From Lutjanus erythropterus (taxonomy: Eukaryota > Chordata > Actinopteri > Lutjaniformes > Lutjanidae), in contig CM034610.1 of the NCBI GenBank assembly GCA_020091685.1, positions 28,693,673 to 28,757,672 on the forward strand: a stretch of DNA of 64,000 bases, in the 5' to 3' direction. The notes under the pieces are model-generated. The model saw nothing but the letters and a program-made list of their open reading frames with translations, was not told the DNA's origin and searched no databases. The first letter of the stretch is position 1; each line of letters opens with the position of its first letter. Made by a program: the position numbers and the translations under genes. Of this stretch, positions 1 to 22,800 are shown one piece after another.

Positions 1-120
1 TTCCCTGACTGGAAATTTCACCATTTTTTGTCTTTAAATCAAATCAGTCAATCAATAAATTTCTCACAGGAAGGATCAGCTGGACAAACTAACGAACCTA
101 ACAGTGAACACAAAACACAC

Positions 121-597
121 AGAGCTGCGATGATTAATCTGTTAATTAATCGACTATTTAATTAATCTGCATGTGTTATGATAATCAATTTATCATTTTG
201 AGTCATTTTTTTAAATAGAAAAGTGAAAATTCTCTGATTTCAGCTCCTTAAATGTGAATAAACTGAATATTTTAGACTTGTGGATGAAACAAAATATTTG
301 AGGACATCATTTTGGACTTTTTGGACTAAACAGTAATAAAATTACATTATTTTTATTTTAACTTTTAACTCAAGTTGACGTCCTCAAATGTCTTGTTTTG
401 TCCACAACCTGAAAATGTTCAGTTTACTCGCCTAAAATTGTTAGAAAAACAGAAAATATTTACATTTAAGAACCTGAAATCAGAGAATTTGGACTTTATT
501 TCTTCAAAGAAATTACTCAAAATGATTAATCAATTGTCAAAATAGTTGCCCTTTAATTTAATAGTTGATTAATAATTGATTAACCGTTGCAGCTCTA
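121..597. repeat. AT-rich palindromic MITE-like element, copy 1
   Basis: It starts AGAGCTGC and ends GCAGCTCT, so the ends are inverted repeats. The body has the same words (GATTTCAGCTCCTTAAATGTGAATA and its complement are shared in short pieces) as copies at 682-845, 2245-2526, 2640-2962 and 10021-10299. There is no coding capacity. It resembles a very common non-autonomous fish DNA transposon family that I know by pattern but cannot name with certainty. Confidence 0.65.
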
Positions 598-681
598 TTT
601 TATTTGTTGATATGTTTTTTTGTACAATGTGAAACTGCAAAGTAACTGTAACTGTCAAACGGGAGTAAAAAGTACAATATT

Positions 682-845
682 TTAGGGCCACAACTGATGA
701 TTATTTCCATCATCAATTTATCTGTTCATTATTTTCTTGATTAATTTGAAACTAACTAACTTTAATTGATCAACTATCAAAATAGCTGGCGATTAATTTA
801 ATAATGGATTATTAATTGAATAATCTATTAATTGTTGCAGCTCTA
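682..845. repeat. AT-rich palindromic MITE-like element, truncated copy 2
   Basis: It starts TAGGGCCACAAC and ends TTGCAGCTCTA, with GATTAATT-type words between. It appears internally deleted compared with the 279-bp copy at 10021-10299. Confidence 0.6.
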
Positions 846-1299
846 AAAATCTTATATTATACCTATTTTCCTCAAACATTTTTCTTTTTTGAAAAAAATC
901 GTGCTTTAGTTCTGGTTCTGTGATTTGGATATTGCACTCGGCCATATCGCGGTTTTATCTCGATTAATTGTGCAGCCCTGATATAATTTCTGGGCCAGAA
1001 TGTAAATTAAACGTACATTAAAGTTTCTTCCACCTCTGTATGTGTTAATATAATTTATTTTCCCATGCAGTGTGTGATGTTCTCTGCAGACTGAACAGCA
1101 GCTGAGTCGCTGTTCCTCCTGACATCAGCAGAGGGAAACGTTGGACTCCTTTTTCTCTCCACCTCAGACAATAAAAACAAGGCGAAGCCCGCACACACAC
1201 ACACGGCAGCAGCGGCAGCAGCAGCATCTCCTCCATTCAAAGCCCGGCACCGAGCTCCGTCTGCGGAGGGGGAAGAGCTCTCACACGGCCGGGAGGAGT

Positions 1300-1337
1300 A
1301 TGGACACATGGCCGCCGAGCTGGGACTAGAGATGTAG
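1300..1337 (+). promoter_or_regulatory. Cluster of three upstream ATGs, including a start-stop uORF, in the fam171a2 leader
   Basis: Three ATGs precede the main start at 1346. The ATG at 1300 (A at -3, G at +4, good context) opens a 9-codon uORF that stops at 1329. The ATG at 1308 opens a 9-codon uORF in another frame that ends with the TAG at 1335-1337. The ATG at 1332 is followed directly by that TAG, so it is a minimal start-stop element 8 nt before the main ATG. Such uORFs usually lower or condition translation. That they lie in the mature leader is inferred, because the transcription start is not known from sequence alone. Confidence 0.5.
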
Positions 1338-1345
1338 GCGCAGAG

Positions 1346-14739
<13,394 letters not shown>

Positions 14740-15717
14740 GCTTTGTGAACTTACTGCACACTGGACCTTTTAACAATCCTTTGAAAGGGGGGAATCTTTC
14801 CACATCGAACATGGAAGAAGAAGAGCGATGTTTTCACAGAGAGAGAGATCACAATAAGCACAACCATGCTTCACTGGTCCATTTTCAGGTTGTTGTTGAC
14901 CTTTGTGTTCCTGGTGAGGTGCTTTTGCACTTTCTGATCACTCTCGTAGTCTCACTGTCAGTCAGTCATACTGGTTCCCACTGAGATGATTTATTGTATA
15001 CTGAAACCTATCCAGTTTAATTGTGAATTCTGTCACCTATCACATCATTGAAACATCGTCTGAGCCATTGCATATACTGACTGTGGAAATAGCCATTTTA
15101 TAGAGCAAAATATAAGATTAAAGCACTTACTAATCATTTGATAATTGATTGATACTTACCAAGTATTTGGAAGTGGATTTTTTATGGGTTGATGGATGTT
15201 TAGGTGAGTTAGATTTCCTTAATGGACTTGTGCTATACAAAGGCTGATATTGATGGTAGAAAATGTGTTTCCTTGACTACTCCCCTGCCCTAAACTGTAA
15301 CTAGATAAGTTTTCTTTGAAGGAAACGACTTCCCAAAGCTTGAATATGTAGGAGTTTTTCTTGAGCCCCTGTGAACGGATAATGCAATCTCTTAAGTCCA
15401 ACGTGCGACTTGCATTTTGCTCCTTCAGGGATGTACTTGATTTCCTCTTCCTCCTGTACTGTGTTCATGTGTTCAGATTACTTATTCAGATAGTAATGAT
15501 TTGAAATGTTGAGCATCATCTTTATGTCATCCTTTCTGTCACTGATTTATCGCGGTGATCTTACAATTCTGCCAAAATTTTACATTTTTGCCTTTCTCCT
15601 CTCCCGATGTTGAGAGTTTTTTGGCCGACTTCTTTGCGATTTGTGTAAATAGATTCCCAGACATTTGAAAGACCATTTGGTATAGAAAGGTTGCATGCAT
15701 ACAACATGAATGTATGA

Positions 15718-15723
15718 AATAAA
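15718..15723 (+). terminator. Candidate proximal poly(A) signal of fam171a2
   Basis: This is the canonical AATAAA hexamer nearest the stop codon, 979 bp downstream of it. Confidence 0.45.
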
Positions 15724-16006
15724 CCGAAGGCACCAAAAGCCCCCCACAGTTCTTTGGGCTCCTGCGTAGACAACCCCCTAATTGCCAAGAAACGTGGGTA
15801 AGTCTAGACAGACACGGCTGAGCAAAAACATCACTTTACTTGAAGACTTACCTGTTTAGTATTCTACTGAGATCTGCCCGGGGTTGTTTGTAGACAGGAC
15901 CTGTACCACTTCTCTCCTGTAAGTGCCTTCTTTCACATAGGATCGAGTGATAGGCATGCAGGTCCCTTTTCAACATGCAGTTAGTCGTCACCCAAACTAA
16001 GGGCCC

Positions 16007-17195
16007 GTTTACACCTGGTATTAACATGAGTCCTGGATGATCCAATCACACGTGGACAGCTGCAAGTACAGGTGTGAATGCACCTAACACACATTGAACA
16101 CATTGAGATCCAGTCGCTCAGACCACCTCCAAATGTGGCCAGAGGATTGGATCAGATTGAAGAACCGCTAACTCAACTGGCGTCCTGTAAGTCAATGCAA
16201 AACTAAGACTAAGACTTAGATGTTATTATCCCCAAAAGGAAATTCATTTGCACACCCTCCCTTAAAAAACTGCACAGTTTTGAAAGTTGCTGAGCAATGG
16301 GAAACACGTCAAACTTTCCAAATAGGGTAAACAATAACCAATATAGGTTACTTCTTCGTCTACTACTGCTTCGTCCATGCAGAAAGTTCCCAGAACGCTG
16401 CTGACAACAATTACTTAATCATTCGTGCCTTCTTGTAAATCTGGCATTAAATACATTTGTTGTAGCATCACTGTACCTGTCACTACTTCTTGTCGTACAT
16501 GCGTCTGCCTACCGATACTGTTTGAACACAGTGTCAACTGATTTCACCATTTAAACTAAATTTATGAAAGAAGACAACATTTTGTTTATGGTAAACATGT
16601 CAAACTTTACAAATACAGTAAACAGTGACCAATTAAGGCTCCTTTTTTCATTTAAAAAGTTCCCAGACTTCCTTAAAAATTGGGCATTTTTGTGAGATTT
16701 TGTCAGGAGAAACTTTATAAAGTTTGTGAAAAGCTGTCTGTGACAAATTCTTAATCGTTTGTGCATTTGTGTAAATTTGGAAAATGTTATACATTTATTT
16801 ATTTATTTAAGTTATTTGTGTAACAGACATTGTGTCCATTTGTCCCAGTGTATTGGCCACTACCATTCCTAGACTTCCTTACAAAATTGGGCAATTTTTG
16901 AGTTTGGAGAAACTTCCTAAACTTTGTGAAATGCTGTTTATGACAAATTCTAATTATTTGGGCCTTCTTGTAAGTTTATCAAATGTTATACATTAAAAGT
17001 TTTTAACTTTCTTTCTGTAAAAAGCATCACATCAGTTCGTCTTTGCGAATGAAAATGAAGTAGCTACGTGTTGATTTCCGTGTAGAGCAAGGAAGTGAAT
17101 CCGATCCGTCGTCATGCTTGGTGTAAACCGACACATTCATCTCTGTCCAGCTGTGATCGGATCACTCAACACGCATGTTAATACCAGGTGTGAAC
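16007..17195. mobile_element. Non-autonomous DNA transposon-like element with terminal inverted repeats and internal tandem copies
   Basis: The ends are inverted repeats. GTTTACACCTGGTATTAACATG at 16007-16028 matches the complement of 17174-17195 at 21 of 22 bases. Similarity continues inward (GATCC/GATCAC and TGGACAG words on both sides). The interior has a repeated block: 16308-16460, 16600-16790 and 16860-17000 share CAAAT(A)..GTAAAC, AGTTCCCAGA and TTCTTGTAAAT type words. It has no transposase frame and lies inside the probable fam171a2 3' UTR. Confidence 0.75.
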
Positions 17196-18317
17196 AGACT
17201 CCACGCTGTCGAGCTCGGCAGGCACTAACTAATAAGCACACTGCATTGTGGTAACAACGACACGCGTCACTCTGGGGAGCATGCCTGCCAAAACTGACAA
17301 CTTTTCTTGTGGCTATTACGTCCTTGAATATCTTACTTTCTTGTATCTATCCTCTTTTTTCACCAAACTTGTAAATGGTATGATGAACTATATGAGATTT
17401 TATGTGTATACGATGTGCATGTAACATGTAGAATAGGGTGTTTTTAATGAAACCTTTTTTGAACTGATCCAGGACGTTTGGCACTAAATGTGATGCACTG
17501 AGACGCATTGAGTTGTGTTGCCAAATGAACTTGGTTATTATATGAAGATACACTGACTTTTCTCCCTTAATCCAGTTCTAACAAAATTCACTTCCGGTCG
17601 TAAATGTTTACAACAATAACATACTGACCAACACGCTCCCGCTGTTACTAGCATCACCACTGCCTACGACGCATCAACAACTGTGAACTTGATTACGTCA
17701 TCTCGCAGATTCCGGTTTAGAAAACTTGAAGAGGTCTTTTTTTGTTTGTTTGTTTGTTTTTGCAGAGTAAAAGGTTGATTATGAAGTGAAAAATCCTGAA
17801 GGCTGTACAAAAAAATCATGCTGACTTGTTGGTCCTTTTCACCATTTGCTTGCTGTTCATAAGCCTGTGTCAGTAGCCTACAGTACAAACTGAAAATGTG
17901 ATGTAATTCGGAGTCTGAAGAGTAACACAGCCATGAAACGATTCCTACTGAACTGTCGTGTCCTCTGCTGTAAATGTACGTTTTTTGGACCAGATATGGA
18001 ATTATTATGAGTTGTGCAATTGTGGCTTTCCTTGCTCGTTTTTGTTTTACATGAGAAAATCAGATTTTTTTCTCGTTAGATTTTGTGAACTTGTGTTTGG
18101 ACAGAGAGTATTCAACCACAGCTGAACTGAATCCCTTTGAGGACACATTAAACCTGGTAAAACCACTTTGTTGGATTTTTGCTCGTACGATACGTGTGAG
18201 GATGAGGAGGATTGGACTGTAGGCCTTCATCCTGTGCAGTACATCATTTGCTTCATAAACCTGGTCAGTTGTTTGTAAACTGTAAATTGATTCTTTCTGT
18301 ACATGAGACAAAATAGA

Positions 18318-18323
18318 AATAAA
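18318..18323 (+). terminator. Candidate distal poly(A) signal of fam171a2
   Basis: AATAAA is followed within 30 bases by a GT/T-rich stretch, as expected of a cleavage site. If used, the 3' UTR would be about 3.6 kb. Confidence 0.4.
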
Positions 18324-18345
18324 TTTGTTCCCACGGTCAGTCAGT

Positions 18346-19320
18346 GTTTTATTTTGAAGAAATGTATAAACCAGCTTACATATCTTGATGTAAAAACATT
18401 TTTCCTTCCTAGTTTTCTTTTGAAAAAACGTTTATCAAAATTGCAATATGGCATACTGATTTTAAAAAATTTGTGCATGAGACGCTGCAGGGAAGTAGCA
18501 GGTTACGATACGTTACGTGATATCAGAACGGTACGATGCCTGACCCAGATTTTTAGTCTGTATCGGAGGCCTTTCTGATACTGGCATTGGTGTCAGAAAA
18601 ACCCTTCGATGTAAGAGGCAAGGTAAAGACTTTAGAAACATATAACTGACAGTAGTACAACAGCTCATAAGTTCTGATGGAGCCACTCATGGGGAATCTG
18701 ACTGTTTATATTCGATGGGAAGTTTATTTTATGGCACTTTTTAACAGAACTGGTGGCATAGAATTAATTTTTGCAATCTACATCCCAACTTGTAGGGTGT
18801 CTTTTGATTTATATTTTATCATCAGCATGAAAGAAAAGCAAACAGATACATAAATTTATTAGGAAAATGCTCCAAAAAGCAATCTAATATGCACATAAGA
18901 CTCATCATACGTTTATATGTGATAATACACACAAAAAAAAATGATAATTTGATGTGATGGCTGTTTTCTTGTTGCCACAGCAACGCTACTGTCAGATTTA
19001 ATAAATCCTCGCCTTTATCATTTTTGATCTAAAAGTGTCATAATTTATTTATTGATTATATTTTGTATTCTTAATCTCACTACCTGAAGTTATTAGATAA
19101 ATATAGTGGAGTATTACAGTATTTGCTTCTTAAATGTAATGGGATAAAGTGGCAGATAATTTAAATACAGCAAGTACCTCAACATCACATTTAAGTATAG
19201 TATATAGACATATATGTACATATAGTAAATATATTTAGTTACATTACACCACAGCGCGTGAATATATAATACTGTGTTTGTCCTGTGGTGTTGGCTGCGG
19301 TGTAAACTGTGTAATGTCCC
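18346..19320. other. Intergenic stretch between fam171a2 and grn
   Basis: This AT-rich stretch shows no convincing exon. It contains TA-rich words near 19190-19270 and no repeat that I recognise confidently. It ends at the grn promoter region. Confidence 0.5.
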
Positions 19321-19339
19321 TTTAAGTGGAAGCTGCAGA

Positions 19340-19365
19340 GTCACGTGCGTGAGTGTGTCATGTGA
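19340..19365 (+). promoter_or_regulatory. Paired CLEAR-type and M-box-type E-boxes upstream of grn
   Basis: GTCACGTGCG at 19340-19349 matches eight of ten bases of the palindromic CLEAR consensus GTCACGTGAC bound by TFEB/TFE3. TCATGTGA at 19358-19365 is a perfect MITF/TFE M-box core. They lie 11 bases apart and about 140-165 bp before the first donor site of grn. Progranulin is a known lysosomal-network target of TFEB in mammals. Binding here is inferred. Confidence 0.6.
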
Positions 19366-19385
19366 TTACTGAAGAGTGAGTGAAC

Positions 19386-19404
19386 AAAAAAAAAAAAAAA
19401 AAAA
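19386..19404 (+). repeat. Poly(A) run in the grn promoter
   Basis: Nineteen uninterrupted A residues lie between the E-box pair and the presumed first exon of grn. Such tracts exclude nucleosomes, or this could be the remains of a retroposed tail. Confidence 0.85.
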
Positions 19405-19505
19405 CAGCCTCAGACAGTCTGTGCTTTGTGCTCTGAGTGTTTGTGAAGCCGCAGAAAACACCACATATATGTGACAGGCCGGACTTATTGAACCAAAACC
19501 ACCAG
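19405..19505 (+). other. Candidate non-coding exon 1 of grn
   Basis: A GC-richer stretch ends CCACCAG|GTAAC at 19505/19506. No ATG starts a useful frame in it. The next good acceptor is TTGTTCAG at 19806, which begins the exon with the start codon. The transcription start is unknown, so the 5' limit is a guess. Confidence 0.4.
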
Positions 19506-19895
19506 GTAACAAAAACAAGTTTGTTTTAAAACGCAGAGAAAAATGTCTCCGCTAAAATTCATTCAAACCGGCTAGCCTCACTGTTAGCCACCTAGCATGC
19601 TAAGCTAACTGCACTTGTTTTTTCTGTGGATTAGCTCATCTGAGAAATGACGTTAGCTTCCACGATAAGTCCAGTTATATCGTTAGAGAAAAGTTAGTTT
19701 TGTCGCGTGTCAAGTTTTTATTAAATCAGTGATGTATTTATTATAATTCTGCTCAGTGTTTTCCTTCAGTATCATGGTGACTAATGGTGTTTCTGTTGTT
19801 GTTCAGGTTGTAATAAGAGGAGTATGCAGCTCTGTGCTCTTTGTTCATAACAGCTGAACTCATTCTGCCTGCCTCCTCCAAGTCATCTGCTCATA

Positions 19896-22800
19896 ATGGT
19901 AAACACTCACAGCCGCATATGCCAAATATGTGAACGTTTTTACTCATTTTTATTGTTTAAGCTGCTGTGTAAGAGTTGATATTGTACAGGGAAGTTTTTC
20001 CACAGAGTCAGCAACAAGGCAACACCCCTGATGCTGTGAGAAATTCATTATCATGGCTCCATAACACTTTATAGCTGGTCTCAGTTAACAGAATGTCAAG
20101 AGGAGGTGATAACCATCAAGGCATCCTGCTCCCTAGGGCTGCAAAATTAATCACAATAAAATCGCAATATGGTCAAGTGCAGCATCCCAATCGCAGAACC
20201 AAATTGCAGTTTTGTTGAAAAAGGATAAACATATGAGATGACCCAGCCCAAAAATCTTGTTCTCCACATGAAAGAAAACATGTTTGTTTGGTACAGACCT
20301 CAATAAATGTTGCATCATCATGATTTTAGTTTTTTTTCAGTCAGCATAAAACTTTAATGCAAAACTGATCATTTCCACTAATCGTATTTCATATCACAAT
20401 CGCAATTTCAGTCAAAATAATTGCATTTTATCAAATTGTGCAGCCCTGCCTAAAATCTACAGCTGATTAAATGAGTGCAGGAGGAACAACACTAAATAGC
20501 GGTTGTTTTGGAAGTGAAATGCAAAAGATAAGTATGAAGGGGACCTGACCTTTACAGCGAGGATGTGGGTTTGTTCAGTGTTGAAATCTAGTTTATCAGT
20601 TGGAATGCTGCTGAGCTGCTGGACCTTTTTGTTACCTTTGTTATCTGTGTCCTCGGCGTTTCCTCACACCCCGAAAGAAACACAGAAACCAAGAAGATTA
20701 AAGTTTGTTGGCAGTGTTTCGGGGTCTTTGTGTTTCGGTGGAGCAGATTAAATCATACTACATTGCTGACAGCCGTCTCCTCTCCTTTCCTCTGCTTGTG
20801 TTCAGACGCTGCAGATGGGGATCCTGTGTCTGGCTCTGCTGGGCCTGAGCGCAGCGCTGGTCTGTCCTGACGGAGGCATGTGTGAGGACAAAAACACCTG
20901 CTGCAAGAACACTGTGGGAGGATACGGATGCTGTCCACTGCCACACGTGAGTCAAAATTCAGTTATGTGTCACATTCTAGTGACTTATTACCAATTTGAC
21001 CAGGTTCAGAGGTAGGAGTGGGCAATATATTGATATTTTATTACACATCGTGATATGAGATATCTTAGATTTTTGATAAAACTATATCACACAACCGTTG
21101 TCTTTATAGTCTTTATATTTACATGACAGATGACTGATTTACATGATCGATTAATCGCTGTTAAGAATTTATCTGACTAAAAATGTATGAATCAATAATT
21201 AATCGGTAGTCTAGAAAAGGCATTAATTGTGCCTAATTTGATATTGATTTGTCTGGCAGAGGCATTTGTTGAATAAGGAAACTTAAAATGAGAAAACATG
21301 CACTCTTATTAATTATTAATGAATAATTGATTGTTAGCATTTTCAACTATTGGTTAAGGAAAATGAACAAAAGTTGCAACCCTTGTGTTAGGATTTTGCA
21401 CCAGTGGCCATATCTACAATACAACAAACTTATTTTATTTTATTATTTTTCTGATCAGTAATTATCGATATCGACACATATGAAACTTCTCTATCATGAT
21501 AGGTTTTTCAGCTGGGCCTAATTCATTTCATGTCATTTAGTTTTGAAATTGAAAGGGTTGAAGAAGCTTGAACAGACATCAAAAGATTCTGCAGTGTAAT
21601 CTTCATGTTTAGGTTTTGAAATTGTTCTTCTCCTCAGCTGATGCTCAGAAGCAGGACGAGTCAACTGTAACATCTGTTTCAGACAGGATGACACTTGACA
21701 GCAGATGACGTCAGCTGCAGGGTTTTTTTTTTGCCCGTTTTCCTTCTAAATTTTCTGATGTCTGAGCAACAGTCACTTGTAGATATACAAGGATTGACCT
21801 GGATGACTGAGAATCCACTCAGAAAAGATTAAATGTGTTTGGAGGAGTCTATATAAGCTAGTACAGAGAATTTCAGGTGTGTACACAGTAATCGTTCTAC
21901 ACGTCCTCTTTTCAGCTGTTTGTAGTACAGTTCAGTAAACCTTTTGTCGCCTCACACCACCTCTTTTTTGTGTAGGCTGAGTGTTGTTCAGACCACCTCC
22001 ACTGCTGCTTCGAGGGGACAGTGTGTGACCTCGTCCACGCCAAATGTGTTAATAAGACCATTTCTCTGCCCTGGGTGAGACGACTTCCTGCCAAACAGGC
22101 CCCGCCCCTCATCCCTCAGGTAATTTGTCAGGTCGACGACGTATTGTTGTCTTCTCATGTTGTTATTTTGTTCACTGTTTCCTCTGAACTCATTCGACGT
22201 CTGGGCTGTTTGTCGACCTTTGGACTGGAATCAATGCAACATAACGTTCTTGCAACGTTCTTGTTGTTTTCTTGACTTCATCCTGTCATATGTCACAGTG
22301 TTATTCTTTGAAGAATGTAGGTCAAACAGCAGATATGCTGCATTTGCACTTTGTTGATCTTACCTCTCGTAACTGTTATCCATTACAAAGAGCACACAGT
22401 CAACCTTTTTATTGATGTGTACTTTTAGAAGTAACGGATTAGTGCAAAGTGCAAATGAAACAAACTGTCTGGACACAGCAGTAGAAAACTTTAAAGAAAC
22501 AGCACTGAGACATCACAGCTCATGATATATCAGGAAAACATGTTCAAACACCACTACTTTGTTTTAAAAATACTTTTTATTGAACATCAATTCATGATTT
22601 TCATATCCAAAACACAAAAATATTAGGTTTATTCTCACATAAGACAAATATAAGCAGAAAAGTTTGAGAAGTTTGGACTGACTTTTTGCTTAAAAGCTGA
22701 CTTAAATAATTAGGTAATAATCTTGTTGATTTGTTGTTTTAGCGTGCAGTGAAATGAACATTGCAATCTCCAGTAAATACATTTCCATTTTCCTTTTTAA

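Larger units (their letters stand above)
1..1099. other. Upstream flank of fam171a2, repeat-rich, no gene seen
   Basis: This AT-rich stretch shows no coding exon. It is mostly made of degenerate copies of short palindromic elements that begin or end in AGAGCTGC or AGGGC(C/T)GCAAC and contain many ATTAAT/GATTAAT motifs: about 121-597 and about 682-845. The end of a second family, finishing in TTGTGCAGCCCTG, lies near 900-980. From about 1100 the base composition turns GC-richer towards the first exon of fam171a2, so the promoter probably lies around 900-1200. I see no convincing TATA box. Confidence 0.6.
14740..18345 (+). other. Probable fam171a2 3' UTR / 3' flank
   Basis: No exon is recognised after the TGA at 14737-14739. 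AATAAA signals lie at 15718-15723 and at 18318-18323; the latter is followed by a GT-rich stretch (CAGTCAGTGTTTTATTTTG). The transcript could therefore end at about 15.74 kb, at about 18.34 kb, or at both. A 1.2 kb inverted-repeat element sits at 16007-17195. UTR extent is inferred; 3' end RNA data would decide. Confidence 0.5.
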
